NCBI GenBank assembly: GCA_022779485.1
Contig: JALFTC010000006.1
Span: forward strand, 1-64,000
Source of the DNA: Ruminococcus sp.
Lineage (GTDB): Bacteria; Bacillota; Clostridia; Oscillospirales; Acutalibacteraceae
Direction of reading: 5' to 3'
DNA: 64,000 nucleotides
Shown here: positions 18,311 through 26,345 of the stretch, piece after piece
How positions within the stretch are numbered: the first letter of the stretch is position 1
How the letters are laid out: each line of letters opens with the position of its first letter
Position numbers and translations under genes: made by a program
The notes under the pieces: model-generated
Told to the model about the DNA's origin: nothing
Databases searched by the model: none
What the model saw: only the letters and a program-made list of their open reading frames with translations

Positions 18311-19195
18311 TTATGCACCTGCTGGTAATGATTCTACTAAAGCAAAGTCTAATGTCAGGTCTGTAATAAGGTCTTCAGCATTTGCTATTCTTGAATAACA
18401 ATCGCTATCTTCACCATCAAGGTAAACATATACTCTAACAACATTAGTACCAGCTGCATTAGCATTTCCAAGGCTTATATAATCAGCCTTTGTAGCACCA
18501 AGATCAGCAGCTGCTGCGAGCTGTGTGTATGCAGCAGATGATACACCGTAAGTTGTTGTTGTAGAGTTTACATATTTATTACCTACAGCATCAATACCAA
18601 ATGTATGAGGTGCGCCATCAACGCCTACTACAACTACACGAAGAGCGTTCTTAACAGCTGAAGCATTTGATGCATTCCATGTAATATCAACACCTGTGAG
18701 AGCCATTTCAGCAGTTGCAGCACCACCGGTTACTTTACAGTAAATGTTTTCACCGTAAACAGCACCAGTTTTTCTTGTAGTTGTGAGCCAACCGCCCTTT
18801 GAAGCATCTCCAAGATCCTTAGCTGTGTTAGCATCAGGTTTGTCATCAGATTTAGCCTCGATAGTCTTAACATTTGTACCGAAAGTAGCATCTCCATAGT
18901 TGAATGATGCAGGGCTAAGCTGGAATCCATCAGGGTTAGTCTTTATTGCTCTATCTACTATAGTAGCATCAAGAATTGTATCATGGGAGAAGTCACCATT
19001 CTGTGCTTTTTCTGATTCAGAAAGGATAACAAGACCACTACCAGAAACTGTTCTCATTTTAAGACCTGCTGCTGATGCTGTTGGATCTGCAACGAACCAT
19101 GCATATGTTGCTGTTCCGAGGGCGATCATTGCTACCAGCAGCATTGCTACTGAAGAGATGAGAGCTCTCTTTCTTGTGTATAAACGTGTTTTCAT
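18311..19195 (-). CDS. TasA/camelysin-like probable major fibre subunit
   Basis: A 294-aa precursor. I chose the ATG at 19193-19195 because AAGGAGGAATT precedes it; earlier in-frame starts have no such site. A basic N-terminus (MKTRLYTRKR), helix 12-28 and TATYAWFVADPTA (28-40) form a classic SipW-type signal. The mature chain is Ala/Gly/Thr-rich with the core motifs ALRVVVVGVDG and VVRVYVYLDGEDSDCYS, then TDLTLDFALVES at the end. Its even, Ala-rich composition, strong ribosome site and position next to a dedicated signal peptidase point to an abundant structural subunit. Assignment to the TasA/camelysin superfamily is inferred from these features. Confidence 0.8.
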   Translation of the reverse strand: MKTRLYTRKRALISSVAMLLVAMIALGTATYAWFVADPTASAAGLKMRTVSGSGLVILSESEKAQNGDFSHDTILDATIVDRAIKTNPDGFQLSPASFNYGDATFGTNVKTIEAKSDDKPDANTAKDLGDASKGGWLTTTRKTGAVYGENIYCKVTGGAATAEMALTGVDITWNASNASAVKNALRVVVVGVDGAPHTFGIDAVGNKYVNSTTTTYGVSSAAYTQLAAAADLGATKADYISLGNANAAGTNVVRVYVYLDGEDSDCYSRIANAEDLITDLTLDFALVESLPAGA

Positions 19196-19486
19196 AGAGA
19201 AATTCCTCCTTAATAATTTTTTACCCCAAAACACCAAAGGGGTTGTTTTTCTGTATTCCAATGTTCTACCCTACTTCATTCCGCTCAGCAAACAGAACTT
19301 TTCAGAGGAACACTTTGGACTGGATTGGCTCCCTTGCGACAAGGGAGAATGGAAAATTAATTTGTTGGATAGATGTACTAAAGGCAAAGTGCCATATGGA
19401 GAACACTTTTTCACTCCCCATTCGCCTTTGGCGACAGCCACCTAATCCGATGGAGCCTAATTTGGTGAACCCCTTTTCCTATCCAA
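19196..19486 (-). repeat. Intergenic region with palindromic repeats and possible internal promoter
   Basis: 291 bp with no supported gene. It contains a perfect CTCCCTT-GCGAC-AAGGGAG palindrome (19329-19347) and a CATCCGATGGAGCC-like unit near 19440-19460, related to repeats at 29932 and 40813. On the minus strand TTGCTG (19286-19291) and TAGAAC (19263-19268) with a 17-bp spacer could be an internal promoter for the abundant subunit downstream. A short ACCCC...GGGGT stem lies at about 19223-19243 in the leader. Confidence 0.5.
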
Positions 19487-20404
19487 TTAAACCTCTTCGT
19501 CCTCTACGGAGAAGGTCATTGACATTTTCATATGACCGCCCAGGATTTCGTTTACACATTCGGGGTCGTTGCCCTCTACCCACATTAGGATTGTGTATTT
19601 GTCAACATCTCCGGGTTTGAAATCCTCGGACTTTGTTGTCATAATTTCTTTGCCGTTTATCCATGGCTCTGATTTTATAGATTTAGGAATAAACTTGCTG
19701 TCGTCTTCGGGCTCGTTGCTGTTGTGCTGTTTTTTGGCATAAACTGTTGGTTCACCGTTTTTGAAAACTAAAACTCTGACAGCCTCGTCCATACTCTTGG
19801 CAGCACCGTTATTTACCAGGGTTGCGTTGTAGTCAACTGATTCGTTGCCCACATTTTTGCAATAGAAGGTGTATGCAAGATAATTATCTCCGGCTGAGTC
19901 TGTGCCTGCAACAGCCTTTTTGTCATTGTTGCTGTCGCCGTTGTGACTTCCGCCGTCAATTGTTTTATCTTCCTTATTTGTGTAGTTATCAAGATAACTG
20001 ATGTCGCCGTCCATAGACATATTGTCTGTGAGCCAAGCATATGTAATGTTTGTAACACCGTCCACAGAGTCACCGGAAAGGATTGTTTCGGGGTCTTTGA
20101 AATCCGAAGTTTCGCTAAGGATAATACCCTTTTGCTCGGCAAGCCTATCAACATCAATTACAAGGTCACCGGCTCTTGTCCACCAGAACATCAATATCCA
20201 CAATATAAATAGGAATGCTATAAGGAGCATTGTGAGCCAAAACAGAAGTCTTTTTCTTCTTTTTGTTTTGTCAAGGACAGCCGCATCTCTGGCTTGACCA
20301 AAGTCACCGTAGGACGACTCCTTTGCAGTTTCTTTAGCGCCTTTTTCGGTAAGCCTGCTAAGGTCACGAGGAGTAAAATCCTGATTATTATTTTTTTTAG
20401 ACAA
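19487..20404 (-). CDS. Surface-cluster membrane protein, atypical signal anchor
   Basis: A 305-aa protein starting at TTG (20402-20404) with GGAGG 9 bases upstream. It has a 50-residue charged cytoplasmic N-terminus, a Trp-rich membrane helix (52-73, ILWILMFWW) and an extracellular part. It shares core motifs with its neighbours (AVRVLVFKNGEP; TILMWVEGNDPECVNE, then MKMSMTFSVEDEE at the end). The usual T-Y-x-W motif is missing at the end of the helix; ITYAWLTDN appears about 45 residues later instead. It may therefore stay membrane-anchored and act as a fibre base or assembly factor rather than a cleaved subunit (inference). Confidence 0.72.
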   Translation of the reverse strand: MSKKNNNQDFTPRDLSRLTEKGAKETAKESSYGDFGQARDAAVLDKTKRRKRLLFWLTMLLIAFLFILWILMFWWTRAGDLVIDVDRLAEQKGIILSETSDFKDPETILSGDSVDGVTNITYAWLTDNMSMDGDISYLDNYTNKEDKTIDGGSHNGDSNNDKKAVAGTDSAGDNYLAYTFYCKNVGNESVDYNATLVNNGAAKSMDEAVRVLVFKNGEPTVYAKKQHNSNEPEDDSKFIPKSIKSEPWINGKEIMTTKSEDFKPGDVDKYTILMWVEGNDPECVNEILGGHMKMSMTFSVEDEEV

Positions 20405-20469
20405 GGTTTATCTCCTCCCTTAGAGTAACCAAAATTTTAACTATACTATAATGAGTTATATACTGATTA

Positions 20470-21291
20470 TTAACTTATTTGACCGTTACCGCCAAATGTA
20501 AGGGCAGCCTCCATTGTAGCCTCCTGAATGTTGTTGATACATTCAGGGTCTTCACCCTCAAACCAAACTCTTACTGTTACCTTTTGAGGTTCAAGCTGTT
20601 TAAGGTCGCAGATTTTGTTTGCATCACTGTAAACCATTGGCTTTGACAAATCAAATGTGGTTTGGTTTGCAACTGCTGTGCCTTTGTTTGGCTCCCAAAT
20701 TACTGTTTTGCCGGCTTCGTTGGTAAAGCTGAAACGAACAGCCCTGACAACATTTGCCTTGCCGCCTGTTTCCGTAGTGCTTACATTAGTACCGCCGATG
20801 TTACCATCCTCGGAGGTTGTGAGGTGAACAGGCAAGTCCTTTGTGGCTATAAGGTAAAGGTCAAACTCAAGAAATGTGTTCTTGTTTCTTTCCTTTTCTG
20901 TTCCGCCCTGACTGTAAAACCTCTGTCCGTTTGATGTTGTAACAGGGTCAAGCACCTGGTCGTTCATTGTGGTATTGAAACGGTCTGTCAGCTCTTTGTC
21001 AATCATTCTTGATGTAACTGTCTTGACATAGGCGTCAAAGTTACTTCCGTGATTTTCTGTGCTGATACGAAGGTCCGGTGCTGTGCCGATTTTCATCTCC
21101 AGCTTTTCAACATTGGCAAGGGTACTTATTGTAAACCAAGCAAATGTAACAAGTACAAGGCACATAAAAGAAATGAAAAGCAAAACCCAACTTGTTTTTC
21201 TCCTAACTCGAGCATTAACCTGCTCCAAAATCTCCGCTTCCCTTTGAGCCTCTCTAAGCTCCATAGAGATTTTTTCCTCTTCATTGTACAT
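20470..21291 (-). CDS. First gene of cluster: SipW-dependent-type surface protein
   Basis: A 273-aa precursor. Start ATG at 21289-21291, with GGTGAT just upstream; a GTG three codons earlier is possible. The N-terminal 33 residues are charged and helical (EEKISMELREAQREAEILEQ), the helix spans about 34-50, and TFAWFTIS (49-56) marks the likely processing zone. The mature core has TSNGQRFYSQGG, AVRFSFTNEAGKTVIWEPN and KVTVRVWFEGEDPECINN near the C-terminus, the cleanest version of the cluster signature. It is promoter-proximal, 65 bp before the next gene. Probably a fibre or base subunit. Confidence 0.75.
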   Translation of the reverse strand: MYNEEEKISMELREAQREAEILEQVNARVRRKTSWVLLFISFMCLVLVTFAWFTISTLANVEKLEMKIGTAPDLRISTENHGSNFDAYVKTVTSRMIDKELTDRFNTTMNDQVLDPVTTSNGQRFYSQGGTEKERNKNTFLEFDLYLIATKDLPVHLTTSEDGNIGGTNVSTTETGGKANVVRAVRFSFTNEAGKTVIWEPNKGTAVANQTTFDLSKPMVYSDANKICDLKQLEPQKVTVRVWFEGEDPECINNIQEATMEAALTFGGNGQIS

Positions 21292-21355
21292 ATTAATCAC
21301 CGCCTTCAGGCAAACCGCCGTTAATTAAAGGTATAATTTGTCTATTAACAAAAGT

Positions 21356-21384
21356 ATTATAGCTCAACTAAAAAATTTTTTCAA
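21356..21384 (-). promoter_or_regulatory. Sigma-A-type promoter of the surface-protein operon
   Basis: On the minus strand, TTGAAA (21379-21384), a 17-bp spacer and a perfect TATAAT (21356-21361) lie about 65 bp upstream of the first gene. This is a strong vegetative-type promoter and the only good one upstream of the 21-kb gene run. Confidence 0.75.
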
Positions 21385-21665
21385 TAAAATTTAATTTATT
21401 CTACTTTTTCAATAGTCAAAGTTATACAAATTTATGCAATTCCATAAAAAATTAAAAATTTCAATAGTTAATACAACCAAAAATTAACTTATTTTTTAGT
21501 AAATATAACTACCATAATTTAACTGTTTGTGTTTTCTCACAAAAAACTGCGACAGACTTTGTAATGATAAATTAAAATTGTTACCAAAGTATGAACAAAA
21601 TATTATAAAAACAAAAATATAATGAAATTTTGTCGAAAAAACTATTTTAATTTGATATGGGTATA

Positions 21666-21674
21666 TGGTATAAT
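21666..21674 (+). promoter_or_regulatory. Extended -10 promoter for deacetylase gene
   Basis: TGGTATAAT at 21666-21674 is an extended -10 element (TGn before TATAAT); the -35 (TTTAAT at 21646-21651) is weak. It lies about 50 bp upstream of the ATG. Confidence 0.5.
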
Positions 21675-21727
21675 GTAGGTGTTAATTTTCATTTATTTAT
21701 CTATTAATGGGAAATGGTTTGTAAATT

Positions 21728-23269
21728 ATGAAAAAGAAAAGAAAAAAGACAAAGGCGAAAACAATTATTGTGACAGTAATGCTGATGATAGTTACCGTGA
21801 TTTGCGTACTTTGGGCGGGACTTACTGTTTGCGGAATTAATGTAATAGACAAGGCAAAGGATTTGCTGAATTTAAAACCAAGTGCTGAAAGTGTTGAATT
21901 TGACAAAAACAAGGTGACACTGGGGGTTGGTCAAGTGTCGGATTTGGATATTATTTTGCACCCCTCTGACACAAAAAGCACCTACACACTATCATCCTCC
22001 GACAAATCTGTTATAAATATCAATGATAATAAGGCTGAGGCTGTATCAGACGGAGAATGTACTGTGAAGGTTAAAACAGATAATAACCTTACTGATTACT
22101 GTGATGTTAGGGTAATTCCTGCACCTACAAAGATTAGTGTACCTAAAAATTTAAAAGTATCTCTAAATGAGGACTACACATTTACTCCTAATGCTAAGGA
22201 TGAATACCCGGAAAGCTTCTTCTCCTTTAGCAGTAGTGACGAAAATGTTGTAAAGGTTGAAAAAAGCGGTAAACTGACAGCTAACAATACAGGGGATTGT
22301 GTTGTAACCGTTACATCATACAACGGACTCAGCGAAAAATGTAATGTTAGTGTATTTAGGGAGCCAACTTCCCTTTCATTTATAGATAATGACATTATTG
22401 TTCCTCAGGACGGCACTTTCCTGCTTGAACCTCAGTTTAACGAGGGTGAAGGTACATCATCAATTACCTACACAACAACTGACAAGAAAATTGCAAAGGT
22501 CAGCAAAACAGGTGTTGTTACCGGTGTTACCGCAGGACATGCTGTTATCACCTGCACATTGCCTAACAAGGTTTCTGCAAAATGTAATGTTACTGTTGAA
22601 AACAAGTTTGCCCGTATTCGTTCAAACCTTGACCCGTCAAAGCCAATGGTAGCCCTTACATTTGATGACGGTCCAAACGGCAACAGTACATTATCTATAC
22701 TGAAAACCCTAAAGCAATATAACGCAAGGGCAACATTCTTTGTGGTTGGAAGTCAGGTTACCTCTTACCCTGAGGTTTTGAAAACTACATATGATTACGG
22801 AAACGAAATCGGAAATCACTCTTGGGACCACAAATATGCCGATAGTATCGGATATAACGAACAAAAAGAGGAAGTGCTGAAAAACGACAAGGCAATTAAT
22901 GATGTGCTTGGAGTTTATCCAACTGTTTTTCGCTGTCCCGGTGGAATTTCCGGCAAATACTATGAAAAATGCAGAATGCCTTTGATTTACTGGTCCATAG
23001 ACACCTTGGACTGGGAAACAAAAAATGCAAAGTCAACCTTTAATGCTATTAAAAAAGTATTTAAAAAGGGAGAAACACTTGACGGTGATGTTGTGCTTAT
23101 GCACGATATACAGAATTCCACTCCTGATGCAGTAAAAGACATTTGCAAATACCTAAGCAAAAAGGGTTATCAGATGGTTACCATTTCGGAGATGGCATAC
23201 TACAAGGGGTATAAGCTTGAGGGTGGAAAAGCCTACTACGAATTTTACGACAAAAACACAACAGAATAG
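21728..23269 (+). CDS. Polysaccharide deacetylase (CE4) with Ig-like repeats
   Basis: A 513-aa membrane-anchored or secreted protein. A basic N-terminus and a helix (about 12-33) are followed by three bacterial Ig-like (BIG2-type) repeats (about 55-300; each ends in a C-D/N-V-x-V strand) and a NodB/CE4 catalytic domain (about 310-495). Motifs: TFDDGP (metal Asp), HSWDH (two metal His), RCPGG (usually RPPGG; Cys in place of Pro), DTLDW and LMHD. It probably removes acetyl groups from peptidoglycan GlcNAc or another surface glycan, conferring lysozyme resistance. The Ig repeats may span the wall. It is divergent from the surface-fibre operon and ends at its own terminator. Confidence 0.9.
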   Translation: MKKKRKKTKAKTIIVTVMLMIVTVICVLWAGLTVCGINVIDKAKDLLNLKPSAESVEFDKNKVTLGVGQVSDLDIILHPSDTKSTYTLSSSDKSVININDNKAEAVSDGECTVKVKTDNNLTDYCDVRVIPAPTKISVPKNLKVSLNEDYTFTPNAKDEYPESFFSFSSSDENVVKVEKSGKLTANNTGDCVVTVTSYNGLSEKCNVSVFREPTSLSFIDNDIIVPQDGTFLLEPQFNEGEGTSSITYTTTDKKIAKVSKTGVVTGVTAGHAVITCTLPNKVSAKCNVTVENKFARIRSNLDPSKPMVALTFDDGPNGNSTLSILKTLKQYNARATFFVVGSQVTSYPEVLKTTYDYGNEIGNHSWDHKYADSIGYNEQKEEVLKNDKAINDVLGVYPTVFRCPGGISGKYYEKCRMPLIYWSIDTLDWETKNAKSTFNAIKKVFKKGETLDGDVVLMHDIQNSTPDAVKDICKYLSKKGYQMVTISEMAYYKGYKLEGGKAYYEFYDKNTTE

Positions 23270-23279
23270 TATAAAAACA

Positions 23280-23311
23280 GGGAGCCTCAAATGAAGCTCC
23301 CTTAATTTTTT
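23280..23311 (+). terminator. Rho-independent terminator
   Basis: GGGAGC stem (23280-23285), GCTCCC (23296-23301), then TTAATTTTTT. It ends the deacetylase transcript. Confidence 0.8.
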
Positions 23312-23329
23312 GGAATTTTTTTAACATAT

Positions 23330-23836
23330 TTAAAACACAAATTTAGTAACATCAATTTCCTCAATATGAGGTATTTCCCTGTCAATATCTGCCTTCATCA
23401 AATTATCATAAACACGCTTGTTAAGGCTTTTGTAGGTGGCAATTTCTTCGTCTGTAAGGTCGCCGGCCATTTGAAAAATAAGGCTGAAAAGCATTTTCTT
23501 TTCCTTAACTAATATTTCATCAGACTCTTCCCTGTCGATAAAAATACGCAGAACTCTCCTGTCCTTTGAATCAACAGCAGTGGTAACATATCCGTTTTTA
23601 CGCAGGGTTTCAACTTCTCTGGAAACAAGACCCTTGCTAACCTCGATTGACTCGGCAATTTCGCTTACGGTATTGCGGTCGGGATAGTAACGGAGTGAAT
23701 CCAAAATCTGCAAACCGCAAACACTGATATGGTCATCATCGATTGCCGATTTGCTAAACCGCCTGTAAGCATGGAGTGTTGACTTGACTAAACGCATCAT
23801 CTCGACGCCGGCTTCGTGTAAAAACTTATCATCCAT
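23330..23836 (-). CDS. MarR-family transcriptional regulator
   Basis: A 168-aa winged-helix regulator. ATG at 23834-23836 follows AGAGAG; a TTG six codons earlier is less likely. HTH features: SVCGLQILDSLRYYPD, TVSEIAESIEVSKGLVSREVETL (recognition helix) and a DSKDRRVLRIF wing. MarR proteins are dimeric repressors that release DNA on ligand binding. There is no adjacent partner gene in the same direction, so its targets are unknown apart from likely autoregulation at the palindrome in its own promoter. Confidence 0.85.
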   Translation of the reverse strand: MDDKFLHEAGVEMMRLVKSTLHAYRRFSKSAIDDDHISVCGLQILDSLRYYPDRNTVSEIAESIEVSKGLVSREVETLRKNGYVTTAVDSKDRRVLRIFIDREESDEILVKEKKMLFSLIFQMAGDLTDEEIATYKSLNKRVYDNLMKADIDREIPHIEEIDVTKFVF

Positions 23837-23889
23837 AATAATTCTCTCTTTCAAATTAATTTAGAGACATTCGCAAAACAGTGATAGAT

Positions 23890-23918
23890 ATTGTAACATT
23901 TACTTGTTTCAATGTCAA
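23890..23918 (-). promoter_or_regulatory. Promoter and possible autoregulatory operator of the MarR gene
   Basis: Minus strand: TTGACA (23913-23918), 17-bp spacer, TACAAT (23890-23895). The spacer is bounded by an ACATT...AATGT inverted repeat (23896-23915), a position that would block polymerase, as expected for MarR autorepression. Confidence 0.65.
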
Positions 23919-24004
23919 TCATTAAGTAATAAAAATGTGACTTTTTATAACAATTGATGTTCCGATTTGTGGAAAATTTACGAAAGAATTTGAAAATATA
24001 AATT

Positions 24005-24044
24005 ATAAGAAAAAGAGACAAGCAAGAAAAATGCTTGTCTCTTT
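24005..24044 (-). terminator. Terminator of tRNA-Arg
   Basis: On the minus strand, a 13-bp stem AAAGAGACAAGCA / TGCTTGTCTCTTT followed by a T-rich run, directly after the tRNA. Confidence 0.8.
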
Positions 24045-24121
24045 TGGCGCGCTGGAAGGGACTCGAACCCCCGACCTTTTGGTTCGTAGCCAAACACTCT
24101 ATCCAGCTGAGCTACCAGCGC
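24045..24121 (-). tRNA. tRNA-Arg (anticodon ACG)
   Basis: A full cloverleaf on the minus strand: acceptor GCGCTGG / CCAGCGC, D arm with AGCTCAGCTGGATAGAG, anticodon stem TTTGG / CCAAA with loop CTACGAA (ACG at 34-36), T arm GGGGGTTCGAGTCCC, discriminator G and encoded CCA. ACG (with A34 converted to inosine) reads CGU/CGC/CGA arginine codons. Confidence 0.95.
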
Positions 24122-24127
24122 ATATTT

Positions 24128-24147
24128 GGCGGTCTTTTTCGACCGCC
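24128..24147 (-). terminator. Hairpin after aminopeptidase gene (weak terminator)
   Basis: A 7-bp perfect stem GGCGGTC / GACCGCC with a 6-nt loop lies between the M18 aminopeptidase stop and the tRNA. Only AAATAT follows on the minus strand, so it may be a weak terminator or an RNA processing site between messenger and tRNA. Confidence 0.45.
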
Positions 24148-24184
24148 ATAAAATAATAACACATTATTTTGAAAAAATCAACCC

Positions 24185-25579
24185 TTATCCGATAAAGAAA
24201 TGTAAAAAAGCTTGATAAGCCATATAAACATCCAGCTTACTTACAATTTCAAAGGGTGCGTGCATTGAAAGAACAGGTACACCAAGGTCAACTACATCAA
24301 CATTCATATTGGCAACATACTTTGCAATAGTACCGCCACCGCCAAGGTCAACTCTTCCCAGCTCGCCAACCTGCCATATGATTTTGTTGCTTTCAAGCAT
24401 TCTTCTGATTTCACCCATATACTCGGCAGATGCATCACTTGTACTGCTCTTTCCTCTTGCACCTGTATATTTGGAAATTACAACACCCTCGTTAATGTAG
24501 GAGCTGTTCTTTGGCTCAAAACAGCTTTCGTATGTTGGGTCAACTGCTGCGTTGACATCGGCAGAAAGACACTTACTCTTTGAAAGCACTCTGTAACCCT
24601 CAAGTCCCTCTGACTTTGCAAGGTCGTAGATGAAGTATCTGAGGAAATCACTCTGCATACCTGTGTTACCGTCGGAGCCTGTTTCTTCCTTATCCGCAAG
24701 GTATGTGATACAGGTTTTTTCAGGCACACCTGAGTCGATAATCGCCATAAGTGCCGGATATGCACAAACTCTGTCGTCGTGTCCGTAGGAGCCTATCATA
24801 CTTCTGTCAAAGCCCACATCCCTTGCCTTGAACGCAGGAACAAGTGTTAACTCGGCTGACAAAAAGTCATTTTCGGTAAAGCCGTATTTGTCGTAAATCA
24901 GTTTCATTGTGTTCAGCCTTACCTGTTCGCCTTCCTCGTCAGCATACGGACGACTTCCGATTAGGCAATTTAAATCTTCGCCTGTAAATGCCTCGCCCAA
25001 GGTTTTCTTTGCCTGTTCCTGTCCAAGATGTGGGAGAATATCTGTAATGCAGAAACAAGGGTCGTTGTCCTCGTCACCAATGGCTATATCAACATATGTT
25101 CCGTCAGCCTTGCAAACTCTGCCGTGAAGTGCAAGTGGGATTGTTGTCCACTGATATTTTTTGATACCGCCGTAATAGTGGGTTTTAAGCAAAGCCATAC
25201 TGTTCTTCTCGTAAAGTGGGTTTGGCTTTAAATCAATTCTTGGTGAGTCTATGTGGGCGATAGAAAGCATAACGCCTTGGCTTGCACCGAATTTTCCAAT
25301 AACAGCAAGACCAACCGCTTTATCTCTGTTTACGATATAAACTCTGTCGCCGGGGTTATATCTTACATCCGGGTTATACTCCACAAATCCGTTTTCCTTT
25401 GCCATAGCCACAGCCTCGGCAACTGCCTCTCGCTCTGTTCTTGATTTGTTGAGGAAATCCTTGTAAGGCTCGCAGAATTCATCAGCCCTATCCAATTCTT
25501 CCTTGCTTACAAAGTGAATTTTTTTCTTTGGGGACATTAGGATTTTTTCCTGAAGTTCCTTTGAATTTTCATTTGACAT
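24185..25579 (-). CDS. apeA: M18 family aminopeptidase
   Basis: A 464-aa cytoplasmic zinc aminopeptidase of the M18 (aspartyl aminopeptidase) family, which removes N-terminal acidic or neutral residues from peptides. Visible signatures: AHIDSPRIDLKP (metal His/Asp), DKEETGSDGNTGMQS (catalytic Glu pair), GHDDRVCAYPAL (metal Asp) and the C-terminal LSMHAPFE (metal His). Length fits the family. It is the last gene of the DUF951-prfA operon, 46 bp after the lytic transglycosylase gene. Confidence 0.92.
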   Translation of the reverse strand: MSNENSKELQEKILMSPKKKIHFVSKEELDRADEFCEPYKDFLNKSRTEREAVAEAVAMAKENGFVEYNPDVRYNPGDRVYIVNRDKAVGLAVIGKFGASQGVMLSIAHIDSPRIDLKPNPLYEKNSMALLKTHYYGGIKKYQWTTIPLALHGRVCKADGTYVDIAIGDEDNDPCFCITDILPHLGQEQAKKTLGEAFTGEDLNCLIGSRPYADEEGEQVRLNTMKLIYDKYGFTENDFLSAELTLVPAFKARDVGFDRSMIGSYGHDDRVCAYPALMAIIDSGVPEKTCITYLADKEETGSDGNTGMQSDFLRYFIYDLAKSEGLEGYRVLSKSKCLSADVNAAVDPTYESCFEPKNSSYINEGVVISKYTGARGKSSTSDASAEYMGEIRRMLESNKIIWQVGELGRVDLGGGGTIAKYVANMNVDVVDLGVPVLSMHAPFEIVSKLDVYMAYQAFLHFFIG

Positions 25580-25625
25580 AATAATCCGTTCCTTTCTGTT
25601 TCAACTATATTTCTAACTATATTTA

Positions 25626-26345
25626 TTAACCATACAAATCAATATAAGCGTTTTTGGCGTCCTCAACCTTTTTCACATAATTTTCCGTTTCGGGATATAA
25701 AATCACATCAAGGTTTTTTCCGTCTTTACTGCAAGCGGGGTCGCTGAGCCAATTATCTACCGTACCAAAGCCTGCATTGTATGCCGCCAAAGCGGTTTTC
25801 TCTATATTGTCATATTTATCAAGTAGATAGCTTAAAAAATATGTTCCAAACTTTATATTCACCTCGGGATTGTAGAGGGCAGAATCATCATATTCTGTGG
25901 AATCATCGGGGATATTGTTTTGGAGAAAATCAAAACATTCCGAGGTTATCTGCATAAGACCCATTGCACCTGCACCCGACACATCATCAGCGTTAAAGTG
26001 GCTTTCTGTCCTAATTACTGCATACACCAAATTTTCATCCACACCATAGTTTTCGCTGTACTTTTCCACATACTCCGAATATTTTTTTGGATATTGGATT
26101 TTTCTGATATCGTCCACCCTGTCGTGGATAAAGCCCTTGGAAAACAGCTGAACAGCACCGAAAATTACACCTCCCACAATAGCCACAACAAGGATAAAAG
26201 CAATAATTCTGCCTAAACAGCCTTTGCTTTTTTTCTGTTGCTGATTTACCTTTTGTTGGGAATGTACGGCTTTTTCTCGGTTTTTTACTCTATTATACTT
26301 TTTAATTTTACCGGAATCAAATTTGTGTCCTCTGTTAACTGACAT
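25626..26345 (-). CDS. Lytic transglycosylase (SLT domain)
   Basis: A 239-aa protein with a basic N-terminal tail, one membrane helix (about 45-68) and an extracellular SLT/goose-lysozyme fold. Motifs: VIRTESHFNADDVSGAGAMG (catalytic Glu in ESHF), GLMQI and the AAYNAGFG signature. It cleaves the glycan strand of peptidoglycan to 1,6-anhydro-MurNAc, probably in wall growth or remodelling. The start codon overlaps the stop of the Sua5-CoaE gene by one base (TAATG), so the two are translationally coupled. Confidence 0.92.
   Translation of the reverse strand: MSVNRGHKFDSGKIKKYNRVKNREKAVHSQQKVNQQQKKSKGCLGRIIAFILVVAIVGGVIFGAVQLFSKGFIHDRVDDIRKIQYPKKYSEYVEKYSENYGVDENLVYAVIRTESHFNADDVSGAGAMGLMQITSECFDFLQNNIPDDSTEYDDSALYNPEVNIKFGTYFLSYLLDKYDNIEKTALAAYNAGFGTVDNWLSDPACSKDGKNLDVILYPETENYVKKVEDAKNAYIDLYG

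Larger units (their letters stand above)
21292..21727. other. AT-rich divergent regulatory region
   Basis: 436 bp without a gene between the minus-strand surface cluster and the plus-strand deacetylase. It is very AT-rich with many A/T tracts. Besides the two promoter signals listed separately I see no clear operator. Regulators that bind AT-rich curved DNA could act here, but nothing in the sequence proves it. Confidence 0.6.

Noticed and set aside
18900-19445. Plus-strand frame of 181 codons opposite the fibre subunit gene
   Set aside because: It has no ribosome site, its composition is that of an antisense shadow, and it runs through a repeat-containing intergenic region.
23851-24093. Minus-strand frame overlapping the tRNA
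   Set aside because: It runs through the tRNA-Arg and its terminator and would have to be translated from structured RNA; no ribosome site.
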